A DNA stretch of 64,000 nucleotides from Citrobacter sedlakii NBRC 105722 (GTDB taxonomy: Bacteria > Pseudomonadota > Gammaproteobacteria > Enterobacterales > Enterobacteriaceae). Location: contig NZ_BBNB01000012.1 in assembly GCF_000759835.1 (NCBI RefSeq), positions 124,001 through 188,000 on the forward strand, read 5' to 3'. Every line of letters starts with the position of its first letter. Within the stretch, counting starts at the first letter, position 1. The notes beneath the pieces are model-generated. The model was not told the DNA's origin. It ran no database searches and was given only the letters and a program-made list of their open reading frames with translations. The position numbers and the translations under genes are program-made. Positions 19,953 through 31,681 of this stretch are shown piece after piece.

Positions 19953-21953
19953 GTGAAACAAAATGCCATACAACCCGCCAACCTCGAATTCAACGCTGAG
20001 GGTACACCTGTTTCCCGAGATTTCGACGATGTGTACTTTTCTAATGATAATGGCCTTGAAGAGACACGTTACGTCTTTCTCGGCGGCAACCGGATCCCTG
20101 AGCGTTTTCCGGAACATTCCGACCCGCTTTTTGTGGTCGCAGAGAGCGGCTTCGGCACTGGCCTGAACTTTCTGACGCTCTGGCAGGCGTTTGCCGCGTT
20201 TCGCGCCACGCACCCTGAGGCTACGCTACAAAGATTACATTTTATCAGTTTTGAAAAATTTCCCCTGCACCACGACGATCTGGTCGCCGCGCACCAGCGC
20301 TGGCCTGAGCTGGCGGCGCTTGCAAAGCAACTCCACGCCCAGTGGCCGTTGCCGCTGGCGGGCTGTCATCGCCTGCTGCTGGATGAAGGACGCGTCACGC
20401 TCGATCTGTGGTTTGGAGATATTAACGAACTTACCGACCAACTGGATGACAGTCTGCATCAGAAAGTGGATGCCTGGTTTCTCGACGGCTTCGCGCCCGC
20501 CAAAAACCCGGACATGTGGACCCCGGGACTGTTTAACGCTATGGCGCGACTGGCGCGACCCGGCGGTACGCTGGCAACCTTTACCTCCGCGGGATTTGTG
20601 CGCCGGGGTTTACAGGAAGCCGGTTTCACCATGCAGAAATACAAAGGTTTTGGCCGCAAGCGTGAAATGCTGCGCGGGGCGATGCTTCAAAGGCTTACGC
20701 CTGTCGCCAGAGCGCCGTGGTTTGTCCGCCTGGGCAGCCTTAAGCGTGAAACGGCTATTGTTGGCGGCGGTATCGCCAGCGCCCTGCTGTCCCTGGCGCT
20801 GCTGCGTCGCGGCTGGCGGGTCACGCTCTATTGCGCGGACGAAAAACCTGCCCAGGGCGCATCGGGAAACCGTCAGGGTGCGCTTTATCCCCTGCTCAGC
20901 AAGCAAGATGCGGCGATAAATCTCTTTTTCCCCGCCGCCTTTACCTTTGCACGCCGTCAGTACGATACTCTCCCGGTTGTTTTCGATCATGACTGGTGCG
21001 GCGTCACGCAGGCCGGCTGGGACGAAAAAAGCCAGCAGAAGATCGCGCAACTGTTGTCGCTGGAACTCCCCGACGCGCTGGCGCAGGCGGTAAAAAGTGG
21101 ACACATGGAAGCATTAACCGGCGTTGATATCGACTGCGCTGGCATTTCCTATCCGCTGGGCGGCTGGCTGTGTCCGGCGCAATTGACTGCCGCAGTGCTG
21201 GCGCTGGCTGAACAACAGGGGCTACGTTGCCATTACCGTCATTCGGTCGACGCGCTAAGCGCGACGGCGCACGGCTGGTCCCTGCGCTTTGCCGACGGCA
21301 CGCAGGCTGAACATGACGTCGTGGTGCTGGCGAACGGCCATGCGATTAACCACTTCACACAGACACAGCCGTTACCCGTTTACCCGGTCGGCGGTCAGGT
21401 CAGTCATATTCCCGCCACGCCTGCCCTTTCCGCGCTTCGCCAGGTGCTGTGCTATGACGGTTATCTTACCCCGGTAAATCCGGCTAACCAGCACCATTGT
21501 ATTGGCGCCAGCTATCATCGCGGCAGTGACGCTACGGAATATCGTGAGGACGATCAGCAGCAGAACCGGCAGCGGTTAATTGACTGCTTCCCGACGGCGA
21601 AATGGGCGCAAGAGGTGGATATCAGCGGGAAAGAGGCGCGCTGCGGCGTGCGCTGCGCTACTCGCGACCATTTACCGATGGTCGGCAATGTACCGGATTA
21701 CGCCGCCACGCTAACGCAGTACGCCAGTCTGGCCAGGGATCCTTCTTCAGCGGCAAACGCGCCCGTACATGAGGATCTCTTTATGCTCGGCGCGCTGGGA
21801 TCACGCGGCTTGTGCACCGCGCCTCTGTGTGCGGAAATCCTGGCGTCGCAAATGAGCAATGAACCCCTTCCGCTGGATGCGGGTACGCTGGCGGCGCTCA
21901 ATCCGAATCGTTTATGGGTCAGGAAATTACGGAAAGGGAAAACGGTGAAATAA
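19953..21953 (+). CDS. mnmC: Bifunctional tRNA mnm5(s2)U34 synthesis protein MnmC
   Basis: Finishes 5-methylaminomethyl-2-thiouridine at the tRNA wobble base. The N-terminal half is the SAM methyltransferase ([16 protein letters not shown] near residue 60, [17 protein letters not shown] near 178). The C-terminal half is the FAD oxidoreductase with [19 protein letters not shown] near residue 267. The GTG at 19953 gives 666 residues and aligns with the E. coli start ([12 protein letters not shown]). An in-frame extension to 19851 would run into the fabB operators and is rejected. Confidence 0.95.
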   Translation: MKQNAIQPANLEFNAEGTPVSRDFDDVYFSNDNGLEETRYVFLGGNRIPERFPEHSDPLFVVAESGFGTGLNFLTLWQAFAAFRATHPEATLQRLHFISFEKFPLHHDDLVAAHQRWPELAALAKQLHAQWPLPLAGCHRLLLDEGRVTLDLWFGDINELTDQLDDSLHQKVDAWFLDGFAPAKNPDMWTPGLFNAMARLARPGGTLATFTSAGFVRRGLQEAGFTMQKYKGFGRKREMLRGAMLQRLTPVARAPWFVRLGSLKRETAIVGGGIASALLSLALLRRGWRVTLYCADEKPAQGASGNRQGALYPLLSKQDAAINLFFPAAFTFARRQYDTLPVVFDHDWCGVTQAGWDEKSQQKIAQLLSLELPDALAQAVKSGHMEALTGVDIDCAGISYPLGGWLCPAQLTAAVLALAEQQGLRCHYRHSVDALSATAHGWSLRFADGTQAEHDVVVLANGHAINHFTQTQPLPVYPVGGQVSHIPATPALSALRQVLCYDGYLTPVNPANQHHCIGASYHRGSDATEYREDDQQQNRQRLIDCFPTAKWAQEVDISGKEARCGVRCATRDHLPMVGNVPDYAATLTQYASLARDPSSAANAPVHEDLFMLGALGSRGLCTAPLCAEILASQMSNEPLPLDAGTLAALNPNRLWVRKLRKGKTVK

Positions 21954-21962
21954 TGGGGTGAT

Positions 21963-21985
21963 GCCGGATGGCGACGCCATCCGGC
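21963..21985. repeat. REP-like palindrome after mnmC
   Basis: GCCGGATGGCGACGCCATCCGGC is a perfect inverted repeat of REP type between the convergent mnmC and yfcL. Confidence 0.75.
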
Positions 21986-21995
21986 AAAGGCGCGA

Positions 21996-22274
21996 TTATT
22001 GGCTGGTCGCCTTCTGGAACAACGCATCCCACATCTCTTTGACTAACGCCTGATCGCGTGGTGACAGTTCACCCGCACCGATCGCTTTCTCGAGACTGCT
22101 GGTGACGTTGGCGTAAACGGCGTCCGCAGAATGGTCATCACGCCCTTCCAGCTCCGCCACGGCTAACGTCAGGTGGCCACGCAAATACCCACTGGCAAAT
22201 AGCTCATCGTCGCTGGCGTGTTCAACCATGTCGTCGATTAATGCCAGAATGCGTGCTTCAAACTCCGCGATCAT
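21996..22274 (-). CDS. yfcL: Conserved protein YfcL
   Basis: 92-residue acidic, mostly helical cytoplasmic protein of the YfcL family; function unknown. It begins [20 protein letters not shown], as in E. coli. It lies 32 bases after epmC and is probably the last gene of aroC-mepA-yfcA-epmC-yfcL. Confidence 0.9.
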   Translation of the reverse strand: MIAEFEARILALIDDMVEHASDDELFASGYLRGHLTLAVAELEGRDDHSADAVYANVTSSLEKAIGAGELSPRDQALVKEMWDALFQKATSQ

Positions 22275-22306
22275 CTTCTTTCCTCATTGTAAACGTGGCG
22301 CTGGCT

Positions 22307-22855
22307 TTAGTTTAGCGCTTCCGGCCACGGGAACTGTTCCGCCTTAAGGTCGGGCGTGTGATAATAATCTTGTAACGCTTTGATAAAGCGAGCCGGCCGT
22401 TCAGGAATGCCCTTTTCCAGATACTCCATCACCTGCGCATGAACCCGACGCTGAAACACCACGCGGTCCGGTTCGACGTCGCCTTCCAGGTTGTCGCAAC
22501 TGACGTTGAACGGATACCCCGCCGCCACGCAAAACAACCAGTCAAACGCTTGCGGTTTCACTTCCACATCTTCGAACTTGCTTTGGGTCGCCGCGTCCCG
22601 TCCGTCCGGGCAGTACCAGTAACCAAAATCAACCTGTTCACGGCGCGCTTTCCCGGCAATACACCAGTGCGAAATCTCATGCAGGGCGCTGGCGTAAAAA
22701 CCGTGAGCAAAGACGATCCGGTGATACGGCACCTCTGCATCAGCAGGAAGATAGATCGGTTCGTCATCGCCTTTAATCAGACGGGTATTAAAATCGTCAG
22801 CAAAGCAGTCGTTGAACAGGGTAATTAACTGTTCATAGTGGTGTGTACTGTTCAT
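22307..22855 (-). CDS. epmC: Elongation factor P hydroxylase EpmC (YfcM)
   Basis: Hydroxylates the beta-lysylated lysine of elongation factor P after EpmA and EpmB. 182 residues. The segment HEISHWCIAGKARREQVDFG near residue 60 has the HExxH-like metal site of this family, and DFGYWYCPDGRDA follows. Start and yfcA stop share one base (TAATG), indicating coupling. Confidence 0.93.
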   Translation of the reverse strand: MNSTHHYEQLITLFNDCFADDFNTRLIKGDDEPIYLPADAEVPYHRIVFAHGFYASALHEISHWCIAGKARREQVDFGYWYCPDGRDAATQSKFEDVEVKPQAFDWLFCVAAGYPFNVSCDNLEGDVEPDRVVFQRRVHAQVMEYLEKGIPERPARFIKALQDYYHTPDLKAEQFPWPEALN

Positions 22856-23664
22856 TAATTCATCCCCAGCCAGTGGAGAATCTCCTGTCCATGGTTATCA
22901 TAAAGTAGTTTGGCGCTCATCACCGCCGAGACGATGACGATCATAGGCCGAATCAGCTTTTGTCCCTTGCTCAATACCAGGCGTGAGCCCATGCGCGCGC
23001 CGAGAAACTGCCCAATCAACATAACGAACCCGGTTGCCCAGATCACTTTTCCGCCAATCATAAACAGCAGCAGGCCGCCGATGTTCGACGTGGCGTTCAG
23101 CACTTTGGCGTGGGCGGTGGATTTGGCGAGGTTGTAGCCGCAAAGCGTGACAAACGCCAGCGCGTAAAACGACCCGGCGGCAGGGCCGAAGAAGCCGTCG
23201 TAAAACCCGACGCAACCCCCCGCGACCAGCGCAAACGGCAAGCCGTACAGGCGACGCTGGCGATCATCTTCACCCAGCTTTGGCATCAGCAAAAAATAGA
23301 GACCGATGCAGATCACCAGCACCGGGAGGATCTGACGAAGCACGTCTGCCTGCACGTGCTGCACCAGCAGCGCGCCGCTCATTGAGCCAATAAAGGTCAT
23401 CGCGATATTCAGTTTCTGATCGGCAAGATCCACCACCTTACGGCGAATAAAGTAGATAGAGGCGGAAATTGAGCCGCCGCAGGCCTGCAATTTATTGGTG
23501 GCCAGCGCCTGAGCGGGAGACATGCCTGCCGCCATCAGCGCGGGGATGGTCAGCAGTCCGCCGCCCCCCGCCAGTGAATCGATAAAACCAGCCAGCATCG
23601 CAACAAAAAACAGCACAACCAACAGCAGCGGGGAGACCATAAACAGATCGGCGAAATTATCCAT
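22855..23664 (-). CDS. yfcA: TSUP-family membrane permease YfcA
   Basis: 269 residues with about eight hydrophobic helices and the TauE/SafE (TSUP) glycine-rich segment DSLAGGGGLLTIPALMAAG near residue 29. The family exports or imports sulfur-containing anions or organic acids; the substrate of YfcA is not known. It is coupled to mepA upstream and epmC downstream by one-base TAATG overlaps. Confidence 0.93.
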   Translation of the reverse strand: MDNFADLFMVSPLLLVVLFFVAMLAGFIDSLAGGGGLLTIPALMAAGMSPAQALATNKLQACGGSISASIYFIRRKVVDLADQKLNIAMTFIGSMSGALLVQHVQADVLRQILPVLVICIGLYFLLMPKLGEDDRQRRLYGLPFALVAGGCVGFYDGFFGPAAGSFYALAFVTLCGYNLAKSTAHAKVLNATSNIGGLLLFMIGGKVIWATGFVMLIGQFLGARMGSRLVLSKGQKLIRPMIVIVSAVMSAKLLYDNHGQEILHWLGMN

Positions 23665-24488
23665 TAGAGTACATGCTCATCCAGTAGCGCCTGGCAGGAA
23701 GGCGGCAACGGTGGCGGTGTCTTCTTCTCAGGCTTTGTTGTTCCAGGTTTTGGGGGTTCAAACCAGCTTTGCAGTTCAGCGCCACAACCGTCGCCTGGCG
23801 GGGGCAAAGGTTGATCTTCGCACTCCAGGCTGTCAGCAGGGCACCGTAATCGTACATGCATATGCGCGCGATGCTGGAACCAGGGTCGCACTTTACGCAA
23901 CCAGTCGCGATCGTTTCCTGCGTCCAGGCAAAGCTGTTGTTTGATCGCCGGATTCACGAAAATGCGGGTGACGTCATTATCTTCCGCCGCGAGCTTAATC
24001 AGGCTAAAGATTTCCGGCTTCCACAGTGAAGGCACAACGTGCTTTCCGTCGCGGGCCACCAAATCCAGCGCCTGCGGTCGCAGCAACTGCGCCTGAGTCC
24101 AGCGTGTCTTTGGTAATTGCAGGAAAATGTCCACATCCAGGCCGCTCTGATGGCTGGCGTGGCCGCCGTTAAACCGGCCGCCGGCCGGCATGCCCATATC
24201 GCCAATCAGCACCGTCCCCAGCCCCAGGTTATTCACCCGGGTGCTCAGACGCTGAATGAACAGCACCAGATCGGGGTGACCAAAATAACGGCGTTGGTCG
24301 GTACGCATGACCTGATAGTGTTCCGACTGGACGGGAAGCGTATCGGCGCCAACGATACAGCCGTTCGAAAAGCTGCCGATCGACTGCGCGCTGCCCGCTA
24401 TGGGCTGGGTTATTTTCTGCCACGGTGTCGCCGCCTGGCTGACGCTGCCGGCAAGCAGTGCCAGCAGCGCAATCGCGGTTTTTTTCAT
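23664..24488 (-). CDS. mepA: Penicillin-insensitive murein endopeptidase MepA
   Basis: Periplasmic LAS-family zinc endopeptidase that cleaves D-Ala-meso-DAP cross-links. 274 residues with a 19-residue signal peptide ending SQA. The metal-binding motif [12 protein letters not shown] is near residue 110 and the second histidine pair is in [12 protein letters not shown] near 206-215. Six or more cysteines fit the known disulfides. It follows aroC by three bases. Confidence 0.96.
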   Translation of the reverse strand: MKKTAIALLALLAGSVSQAATPWQKITQPIAGSAQSIGSFSNGCIVGADTLPVQSEHYQVMRTDQRRYFGHPDLVLFIQRLSTRVNNLGLGTVLIGDMGMPAGGRFNGGHASHQSGLDVDIFLQLPKTRWTQAQLLRPQALDLVARDGKHVVPSLWKPEIFSLIKLAAEDNDVTRIFVNPAIKQQLCLDAGNDRDWLRKVRPWFQHRAHMHVRLRCPADSLECEDQPLPPPGDGCGAELQSWFEPPKPGTTKPEKKTPPPLPPSCQALLDEHVL

Positions 24489-24491
24489 CTC

Positions 24492-25577
24492 TTACCAGCG
24501 TGGAATATCTGTTGTGACATCCGCATTTTGCGCCCGCTGGCGCAGCAAGTGATCCATGAGCACGATCGCCAGCATCGCCTCAGCGATCGGCACCGCGCGG
24601 ATCCCGACACATGGATCGTGACGGCCTTTGGTGATCATCTCGACTTCTTCGCCAAAGCGATTAATGGTACGACCCGGAACGGTAATACTGGAGGTTGGCT
24701 TCAGCGCCATGTGGGCAATAATTTGCTGCCCACTGCTGATCCCGCCCAAAATGCCGCCCGCATGGTTGCTCTGGAAGCCTTGCGTCGTTATTTCGTCACG
24801 GTTTTGGCTTCCGCGCAGCGCCACCACGTCAAAACCGTCGCCAATCTCAACGCCTTTCACGGCGTTAATGCTCATCAGCGCATGGGCGATATCGGCGTCA
24901 AGACGATCAAATACCGGCTCGCCGAGACCGGCGGGAACGCCGCTGGCTACCACCGTTACCTTAGCGCCGATAGAATCACCCTCTTTTTTCAGCGCCCGCA
25001 TCAGTTCGTCAAGGGCGTCGATTTTGTCCGGATCCGGGCAGAAAAAAGGGTTCTGTTCCACCTGCTCCCAGTCTTTGATCGCCAGCGGAATATCGCCCAT
25101 CTGGGTCAGGCAGCCCTGGATACGGATGCCGTATTTTGCCGCAAGGTATTTCTTGGCAATCGCGCCCGCCGCCACGCGCATCGCGGTCTCGCGTGCGGAC
25201 GAACGCCCGCCGCCGCGGTAATCGCGCAGGCCATATTTCTGCTCGTAGGTGTAGTCGGCGTGTCCCGGACGAAACACGTCCTTGATGGCGCTGTAATCCT
25301 GCGAACGCTGATCGGTATTTTCGATCAGCAAACCGATGCTGGTGCCGGTGGTGACGCCTTCAAATACGCCAGACAAAATTTTCACCTGATCCGGCTCACG
25401 GCGCTGGGTCGTGTAGCGAGACGTGCCAGGACGCCGCCTGTCGAGATCGTGCTGCAGGTCAGCTTCGGTCAGAGGAATGCCCGGCGGCACCCCGTCAACA
25501 ATGCAGCCCAGCGCCAGCCCGTGCGATTCGCCAAAGGTGGTTACCTGAAAGAGTTGTCCAATTGTATTTCCTGCCAT
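24492..25577 (-). CDS. aroC: Chorismate synthase AroC
   Basis: Converts 5-enolpyruvylshikimate-3-phosphate to chorismate using reduced FMN. 361 residues. The family signatures GESHG(L/P)[12 protein letters not shown] near residue 15, [20 protein letters not shown] near 125 and [17 protein letters not shown] near 320 are all present. It lies downstream of prmB with a 26-base gap, as in E. coli. Confidence 0.98.
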   Translation of the reverse strand: MAGNTIGQLFQVTTFGESHGLALGCIVDGVPPGIPLTEADLQHDLDRRRPGTSRYTTQRREPDQVKILSGVFEGVTTGTSIGLLIENTDQRSQDYSAIKDVFRPGHADYTYEQKYGLRDYRGGGRSSARETAMRVAAGAIAKKYLAAKYGIRIQGCLTQMGDIPLAIKDWEQVEQNPFFCPDPDKIDALDELMRALKKEGDSIGAKVTVVASGVPAGLGEPVFDRLDADIAHALMSINAVKGVEIGDGFDVVALRGSQNRDEITTQGFQSNHAGGILGGISSGQQIIAHMALKPTSSITVPGRTINRFGEEVEMITKGRHDPCVGIRAVPIAEAMLAIVLMDHLLRQRAQNADVTTDIPRW

Positions 25578-25603
25578 TGCGATTCCGTTGTCGTCGTTGT
25601 GAT

Positions 25604-26536
25604 TTAGTCTTTATAGAGGCTGAAATGCTCGCGGGCGGCCAGTAACTCGGCTTTGGTCAGCATAAAGACGCCATCGCCGCCGTTGTCGAATTCCAGCCAG
25701 GTAAACGGCACATCAGGATAGTGTTCCATCAGATGTACCATGCTGTTCCCGACTTCACAAATCAGAATACCGTTATCTGACAGGTAGTCCGGCGCGTTGC
25801 CCAGAATACGGCGGGTCAGTTTCAGGCCATCTGTCCCTGACGCCAGCCCCAGTTCAGGCTCGTGACGATACTCATTCGGCAGATCGGACATATCTTCCGC
25901 GTCCACATACGGCGGGTTAGTCACGATCAGATCGTACTGGACTTTTGGCAGGTCGCGGAACAGGTCCGAACGAATGGGGGTGACATGGTGCAGCAGGCCG
26001 TGCTCTTCAATATTGTGCTCAGTGACGGCCAGCGCGTCGGCGGAGATATCCACCGCGTCGACTTCCGCTTCCGGAAACGCGTAGGCGCAGGCAATAGCAA
26101 TGCAACCGCTGCCGGTACACATGTCGAGAATATGCTGCGGCTGTTGGCGAATCAGCCCTTCAAAACGGTTGTTGATCAGCTCGCCAATCGGCGAGCGCGG
26201 CACCAGCACGCGTTCATCGACGTAAAATTCATGGCCGCAGAACCAGGCTTTATTCGTCAGATAGGCCACCGGAATACGCTCGTTCACCCGGCGGATCACC
26301 CGCTCAACAATGCGGTGGCGTTCGCTGGACGTCAGACGCGCGGTGCGCATGTCTTCGGGAATATCCAGTGGAAGATAAAGTGACGGCAGCACCAGTTGAA
26401 CGGCTTCATCCCACGGGTTGTCGGTGCCGTGACCGTACCAGATATTCGCCGCGCTAAAACGGCTGACCGCCCAACGCAACATGTCCTGAATGGTATGCAG
26501 ATCACTTACTGCTTCATCAACGAAAATTTTATCCAC
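25604..26536 (-). CDS. prmB: 50S ribosomal protein L3 glutamine methyltransferase PrmB
   Basis: Methylates a glutamine of ribosomal protein L3. The GTG start at 26536 gives 310 residues ([10 protein letters not shown]), as in E. coli, and has a strong GGAGGA five bases upstream. An ATG 25 codons further up is in frame but leads a non-conserved N-terminus. The SAM motif [14 protein letters not shown] is near residue 139 and the NPPY motif ([11 protein letters not shown]) near 200. It is divergent from smrB. Confidence 0.95.
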   Translation of the reverse strand: MDKIFVDEAVSDLHTIQDMLRWAVSRFSAANIWYGHGTDNPWDEAVQLVLPSLYLPLDIPEDMRTARLTSSERHRIVERVIRRVNERIPVAYLTNKAWFCGHEFYVDERVLVPRSPIGELINNRFEGLIRQQPQHILDMCTGSGCIAIACAYAFPEAEVDAVDISADALAVTEHNIEEHGLLHHVTPIRSDLFRDLPKVQYDLIVTNPPYVDAEDMSDLPNEYRHEPELGLASGTDGLKLTRRILGNAPDYLSDNGILICEVGNSMVHLMEHYPDVPFTWLEFDNGGDGVFMLTKAELLAAREHFSLYKD

Positions 26537-26701
26537 CTGTTCCTCCAGGGCATGTACGCAATAATTTCGGCGGCTAGTTTGCCACGAAGCCAGCGATAAA
26601 TCAGCATTCACACAGGGGACAGGCGTGAAAATTGCGTTTTACGCATTCGCATCGCCGGTGAGTCGGGTAAACTAACGGAAAATGAAAAATGAGACAGCAG
26701 A

Positions 26702-27253
26702 ATGAAAAAGAAAACATCGCTCAGCGAGGAGGACCAGGCGCTGTTCCGGCAACTGATGACCGGCACCCGGCAGATTAAGCAGGACACGATTGTCCATCGC
26801 CCGCAACGTAAAAAAATCAGCGACGTTCCCGTTAAGCGGCTTCTGTCGGAACAGGCGGACGCCAGCCACTATTTTTCGGACGAATTTCAACCGCTGCTGA
26901 ATACCGAAGGCCCGGTGAAATACGTACGTTCCGACGTCAGCCACTTCGAGCTGAAGAAAATGCGGCGCGGAGATTATTCACCGGAACTGTTTCTCGATCT
27001 TCATGGCCTGACGCAGCTGCAGGCGAAGCAGGAACTCGGCGCGCTGATTGCCGCCTGTCGCCGGGAGCACGTTTTTTGCGCCTGCGTCATGCACGGTCAC
27101 GGTAAGCATGTACTGAAACAACAGACGCCGCTGTGGCTGGCGCAGCATCCACACGTGATGGCTTTTCATCAGGCCCCAAAAGAGTACGGCGGCGACGCCG
27201 CGTTGCTGGTGCTGATAGAGGTGGAAGAGTGGCAACCGCCCGAACTGCCATGA
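26702..27253 (+). CDS. smrB: Ribosome rescue endonuclease SmrB
   Basis: 183-residue Smr-domain protein. In E. coli SmrB (YfcN) binds collided ribosomes and cuts the mRNA between them. The C-terminal Smr domain carries [15 protein letters not shown] (about residue 99) and [14 protein letters not shown] (about 128), the DxH and HGxG motifs of the family. The basic N-terminal region is the part that anchors to the ribosome in E. coli. Confidence 0.94.
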   Translation: MKKKTSLSEEDQALFRQLMTGTRQIKQDTIVHRPQRKKISDVPVKRLLSEQADASHYFSDEFQPLLNTEGPVKYVRSDVSHFELKKMRRGDYSPELFLDLHGLTQLQAKQELGALIAACRREHVFCACVMHGHGKHVLKQQTPLWLAQHPHVMAFHQAPKEYGGDAALLVLIEVEEWQPPELP

Positions 27254-27260
27254 TGTAAGG

Positions 27261-27347
27261 TTGCCGGGGGGAAGCGCAAGCGCTATATCTGGCCTACGAA
27301 ACAGTCAGCACCGCCGTAGGCCGGATACGCGAAGCGCCATCAGGCAG
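27261..27347. repeat. REP/BIME between smrB and sixA
   Basis: Two degenerate REP units in the convergent smrB-sixA gap: TTGCCGGGGGGAAGCGCAAG at 27261-27280 and GTAGGCCGGATACGCGAAGC..GCCATCAGGC at 27316-27346. Confidence 0.7.
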
Positions 27348-27354
27348 CGGATGT

Positions 27355-27840
27355 TTACATCGCTTTTGCCATTTTGAGGTTGCACGGGCTCATCTGCCAG
27401 TTGAACACCCCTTTGCCGCTTTCGTCCAGCGTGACGCTGGCGATCGCTGATGTGGTAAACATAGGCGGCGTTTCTCCCGGGCACAATTCAGACACCAAGT
27501 AGCCGACTAACGGCAGGTGGGAGATCACCAGAACGCCGGAGACGCCTTCATTGGCCAGCGCCTGAAGATACGCGCTGACGAGGCCGACATCGCCGCAGGG
27601 CGTCAACTCCGGCAGAACGTCAACGTTACCCGGCAGGTTCATGCACTCCCCTACCTCGTCCAACGTTTGCTCGGCTCGCAGGAACGGGCTCACCAGAACA
27701 CGTTCGATATCCACTTTTTGACCTTTCAGCCAGTTCGCCATAAGGCGCGATTCGTCACAACCACAGACGGTTAAGGGACGAACCGAATCACTGGCGGCGT
27801 CGAGGGCCGCGTCGCCGTGACGCATGATAAAAACTTGCAT
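27355..27840 (-). CDS. sixA: Phosphohistidine phosphatase SixA
   Basis: 161-residue histidine-phosphatase-superfamily enzyme. It dephosphorylates phosphohistidine on HPt domains (ArcB) and on PTS-Ntr proteins. The catalytic RHG motif is at residues 7-9 (VFIMRHGDAALDA) and the second histidine is in VLVISHLPLVGYL near 107. It carries the minimal core without lid insertions, as usual for SixA. Confidence 0.96.
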   Translation of the reverse strand: MQVFIMRHGDAALDAASDSVRPLTVCGCDESRLMANWLKGQKVDIERVLVSPFLRAEQTLDEVGECMNLPGNVDVLPELTPCGDVGLVSAYLQALANEGVSGVLVISHLPLVGYLVSELCPGETPPMFTTSAIASVTLDESGKGVFNWQMSPCNLKMAKAM

Positions 27841-28034
27841 ATTGCACCGCTTTTGTTAACCAGAATCACCCGCATTCTTGCTGAAACCGTCTGAACGGTC
27901 GCCAAAATGCGGTGGCCGGCATTGTGCCTTATCCGTTCACCGAATGAAACGCTGTTTTTTACCTCAACGCTGTAAGTATAGTCAATCTGTGTTTACAATT
28001 TAACCAACTCACGGCCATTCGTTGCGGATTCACC

Positions 28035-30194
28035 CTACATTTGACCTTTAAAATTCAGGCCAGTTGCATCTGCTTTCCAGAAACTTTCACCCCGCTCCGC
28101 CATCTGCAATAACGCATCGCACGGCGTAAACCGTGGACCGTACTGCGAAGCCAGGCGTTGCAATACCGCAACCACTTCACCCGCGCCGAGAGAATCCATA
28201 TAACGGAACGGACCACCGAGAAACGGCGGAAATCCAATGCCGAATACCGCGCCAATATCACCATCGCGAGCGCTGCGGATAACCTGTTCATCGAAGCAAC
28301 GCGCGGCCTCATTGAGCATCAGCATCACGCACCGTTCAGCCATTTGCCGGGCGGAAAGCCTGCTCTGCCCCTGAACGCCAATAAGCGTATAAATCGCAGG
28401 GTCGACCTGTTTTTTGCTTTTACGCCCTTTTGCACCATAAAGATAGAAACCGCGACCATTTTTTCTGCCTTTGCGATCGTCGTTCAAAATTGAGGAAACA
28501 ACATTTGCAGGGGCGCTAAAACGCTCGCCATAAGCGGCTTCCAGAACAGGGATAATTTTCGTGCCGGTATCGATTCCCACTTCATCCAGCAGTTGAACAG
28601 GCCCCACCGGAAAACCAAATTTCACCAACGCGCTGTCGATAGCGTCGACCCGCTCCCCCTCAGTCAGCATGCGTATAGCTTCGTTGATATAGGGTGCGAG
28701 AATACGGTTTACATAGAATCCGGCCTTGTCGCGCACCACGATAGGTGTTTTACCCTGTTTCTTCGCCAGCTTAACGGTGGTGGCGATGGTCTGCTCAGAG
28801 GTGGCGGCATGGGGAATGACCTCGACCAGGGGCATTTTTTCAACCGGGCTGAAAAAATGCAGACCAATCACCTGCCCCGGCCTGGCGGCATGGGCGGCGA
28901 TGTCGCTAATCGGTAAAGATGAGGTGTTAGAGGCGAAAATGGTATGGGATGCGCAGTTTTGCTCAACTTCCGCCACCATCTGCTGTTTTAGCGCCAGATC
29001 TTCAAAGACAGCTTCTATGACCAGGTCACGATGGGAAAATCCGCGATAGTCGGTGGCGCCTGAAATCAACGCCAGCTGTTTGTCCCGTTCGCTGGCTTTG
29101 ATATGGCGACGACGTACCTTCGTTTCAAGCTGATCCCAACTGTACTTCAGCGCATGATTGATGCCGTGAACATTAATGTCTTTAATGCGAACCGGTAAGC
29201 CGCCTTTACAGGCCGTCACGTAGGCAATTCCCCCTCCCATCAGCCCGCCCCCCAGCACGCCAACGCTGTTAAGCGGCCCCGGCGGGGCATCGCTACCGGG
29301 ATCTTTTTTCACCTCGGTACTGGCAAAGAAGATATTGCGTAACGCCTGCGATTGCGGCGTCATCGCCAGCTCGCCAAAAGCGCGGGCTTCCGCGTCGTAA
29401 CCACTGCTGCTGCCCTGCGCCAGGCCAGTTTCGATCACCTGAAGAATACGTTCTGTCGCCGGGTAGTTACCGTGTGTTTTCAGTTCGGTTTTTTTACTGA
29501 CCATACGGAACAACAGCGCGCGCCCCAGCGGCCCCGCCAGAACGCGTTCGCGCACCGGCAGCGTTCGCGACGTTGACCGATCCTGTTTAGCCCGTTCAAC
29601 CGCAGCCTCGAGCAGAATCGACAACGGAACCACATCGTCCACCAGCCCCATCTTTAACGCCTGCTTCGCACGCAGTTGTTTGCCGGTGAGGATCATCTCC
29701 AGCGCCGTACTGACTCCGACCAGCCGCGGCAAACGCTGTGTGCCGCCGGAACCCGGCAGCAGCCCCAGTTGTACTTCCGGCAGGCCCAATACCGTTTTGC
29801 TGTCATCGGTACAGATTCGCTCATGACAGGCCAGCGCCAGTTCCAGTCCGCCGCCCAGACAGGCGCCGTGAATAGCGGCGATGACGGGCACGGGAAGACC
29901 GTTGATTTCCGCCATCAGTTGTTGACCCTGACGCGCCAGCGCCTCCGCTTCCTGCGCGCTTGCGCAGTTGCCAATCATGTTGATGTCCGCGCCAGCAATA
30001 AAATTATCCGCTTTCGCGGAAATAAAAACGACGCCGCGCAGTTCCCTGTTTTCGCGAAGCTGTTTCAGGATCGCGCGTACCTGACTCGCAAACTCCGCTT
30101 TCAGGGTATTCATCTTTTCACCGGGTACATCTATGGAGATAACCGCCACATTGTCCGGACGCAGATTAAGCGTAAAAGCCGATGTCATTTCCAT
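28035..30194 (-). CDS. fadJ: Fatty-acid oxidation complex alpha subunit FadJ
   Basis: 719-residue multifunctional enzyme used mainly in anaerobic beta-oxidation. The N-terminal crotonase domain has GADINMIGN and [16 protein letters not shown] (about residue 110-125). The 3-hydroxyacyl-CoA dehydrogenase domain follows, with [17 protein letters not shown] near 312 and [14 protein letters not shown] near 455. It is five residues longer than the E. coli protein I recall, at the C-terminus. Its start shares a base with the fadI stop (TAATG). Confidence 0.97.
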   Translation of the reverse strand: MEMTSAFTLNLRPDNVAVISIDVPGEKMNTLKAEFASQVRAILKQLRENRELRGVVFISAKADNFIAGADINMIGNCASAQEAEALARQGQQLMAEINGLPVPVIAAIHGACLGGGLELALACHERICTDDSKTVLGLPEVQLGLLPGSGGTQRLPRLVGVSTALEMILTGKQLRAKQALKMGLVDDVVPLSILLEAAVERAKQDRSTSRTLPVRERVLAGPLGRALLFRMVSKKTELKTHGNYPATERILQVIETGLAQGSSSGYDAEARAFGELAMTPQSQALRNIFFASTEVKKDPGSDAPPGPLNSVGVLGGGLMGGGIAYVTACKGGLPVRIKDINVHGINHALKYSWDQLETKVRRRHIKASERDKQLALISGATDYRGFSHRDLVIEAVFEDLALKQQMVAEVEQNCASHTIFASNTSSLPISDIAAHAARPGQVIGLHFFSPVEKMPLVEVIPHAATSEQTIATTVKLAKKQGKTPIVVRDKAGFYVNRILAPYINEAIRMLTEGERVDAIDSALVKFGFPVGPVQLLDEVGIDTGTKIIPVLEAAYGERFSAPANVVSSILNDDRKGRKNGRGFYLYGAKGRKSKKQVDPAIYTLIGVQGQSRLSARQMAERCVMLMLNEAARCFDEQVIRSARDGDIGAVFGIGFPPFLGGPFRYMDSLGAGEVVAVLQRLASQYGPRFTPCDALLQMAERGESFWKADATGLNFKGQM

Positions 30195-31504
30195 TATTCT
30201 GCCTCCAGTACCATCGCCGCACCCAGACCGCCTGCCGCACAGGCAGTGACTAAACCGAAGCCGCCTCCCCGACGGCGCAATTCGTGCAGAGTCTGAGTGA
30301 TCATCCGGGCGCCGGTGGCGGCAAACGGGTGCCCGTAAGCAATCGAACCACCGAGCACGTTGAACTTGCTGTCATCCACCTCACCGGTGGCATGGGCGCG
30401 TCCCAACACCTCACGGGCAAAACGCTCACTGCCCAGCAGTTGCAGATTCGCCAGCGTCTGAGCGGCAAAGGCTTCGTGCATATCAATCAGCGTCAGATCG
30501 CTCAGGCTTAAGCCCGCCCGATCCAGCGCCAGCGGCGTTGACCAGGCCGGTCCCAGCAGCATGTCCTGCCAGACATCGATAGCGGTAAAGGCGTAGCTGC
30601 GTAAATAGCCGAGCGGAATCAGCCCCAGCTCTTTCGCGCGGGATTCGGTCATCAGGATCACCGCTGCCGCCCCGTCTGTCAGGGGCGTACTGTTGGCAGC
30701 GGTCACCGTGCCATGTTTACGGTCAAAGGCCGGACGCAGTCTGGCGTAATCCGCCAGCGTCGAGTTGCCGCGAATATTGTTATCTTCAGACAGCGGCGCC
30801 TTGAACGGCGGCGTCCAGGCGGTCATCACTTCATCGGCTAACTTTCCTTCCGCCCACGCCTGCGCCGCGCGCTGATGTGAACGGTGGGCCAGCGCATCCT
30901 GCTGCTCACGGGTGATTCCGTAGGTTTTCGCCATCTGTTCCGCCGTATCTCCCATCCGCAGGCCAGTCGAATATTCGGCGACGGCGGGCGGCACGGGCAT
31001 CAGATCGCGTAAGCGCAGGCGGGAAAAGAGTTTCAGACGTTGCCCCATCGTCCTGGCTTTATTCACATCCACGAGGACTCGCGCCAGTTTTTTACTGACG
31101 CCAATGGGCAATACCGACGAGGAATCCGCGCCACCGGCAATCCCCGCGCGGATCGTACCCGCCATCAGGCTTTCCGCTACGTTAGCGACCGCCTGAAAGC
31201 TGGTCGCGCAGGCGCGGCTTACGCTGTAAGCGTCGGTATGCACGCTCATACCGGTGCCGAGGACAATTTCACGGGCGATATTTGGCGCTTCCGGCATCTG
31301 GACAACCTGACCAAAGACCAGTTGCTCTATGACGTCTACGGGGATCTCACTGCGGGCCAGCAGTTCGCCCACCACCATTTTGCCAAGATCGACAGCGGGA
31401 ATACCATAAAAGGCGGTAGCCTGGCGGGCAAAAGGGGTACGTAACCCGCTCACAATGGCAATGCGATCGCCCTGGCGGGTGACCAGCGGTATAGCCTGAC
31501 TCAT
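30194..31504 (-). CDS. fadI: 3-ketoacyl-CoA thiolase FadI
   Basis: 436-residue thiolase that forms the beta subunit of the FadIJ complex and releases acetyl-CoA. The acyl-accepting nucleophile is Cys99 in [11 protein letters not shown]. The C-terminal motifs [17 protein letters not shown] and [12 protein letters not shown] carry the catalytic His and second Cys. A FadR-like box lies 25 bases upstream. It is cotranscribed with fadJ. Confidence 0.97.
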   Translation of the reverse strand: MSQAIPLVTRQGDRIAIVSGLRTPFARQATAFYGIPAVDLGKMVVGELLARSEIPVDVIEQLVFGQVVQMPEAPNIAREIVLGTGMSVHTDAYSVSRACATSFQAVANVAESLMAGTIRAGIAGGADSSSVLPIGVSKKLARVLVDVNKARTMGQRLKLFSRLRLRDLMPVPPAVAEYSTGLRMGDTAEQMAKTYGITREQQDALAHRSHQRAAQAWAEGKLADEVMTAWTPPFKAPLSEDNNIRGNSTLADYARLRPAFDRKHGTVTAANSTPLTDGAAAVILMTESRAKELGLIPLGYLRSYAFTAIDVWQDMLLGPAWSTPLALDRAGLSLSDLTLIDMHEAFAAQTLANLQLLGSERFAREVLGRAHATGEVDDSKFNVLGGSIAYGHPFAATGARMITQTLHELRRRGGGFGLVTACAAGGLGAAMVLEAE

Positions 31505-31528
31505 AACACTCCCCTGTAAAAATAAAAT

Positions 31529-31545
31529 AAGTGGTCTGACCTGAT
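31529..31545. promoter_or_regulatory. Putative FadR operator of fadIJ
   Basis: AAGTGGTCTGACCTGAT resembles the FadR consensus (TGGTCnGACC core). It lies 25-41 bases upstream of the fadI start, a place where FadR could repress. Confidence 0.65.
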
Positions 31546-31632
31546 CATAGTCTTAACCAATTTTTTACATTTAGCCAAGCAGGGGCGGATGAAAGTGAGA
31601 GCTGTGACACAGTGAATAATGACGGGATGAAA

Positions 31633-31662
31633 CGAAAAAGCCCCGACAAAAGGTTGTCGGGG
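31633..31662 (-). terminator. Intrinsic terminator of yfcZ
   Basis: On the minus strand CCCCGACA, loop ACCTTT, TGTCGGGG, then CTTTTTCGTTT. It begins 20 bases past the yfcZ stop. Confidence 0.88.
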
Positions 31663-31681
31663 CAGATAAATAATGAAGGGA

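Noticed and set aside
24117-25607. Long plus-strand frame (496 codons) opposite mepA and aroC
   Set aside because: It lies antisense to two well-conserved genes, has no recognisable family and has low-complexity basic composition. It is a GC-driven shadow.
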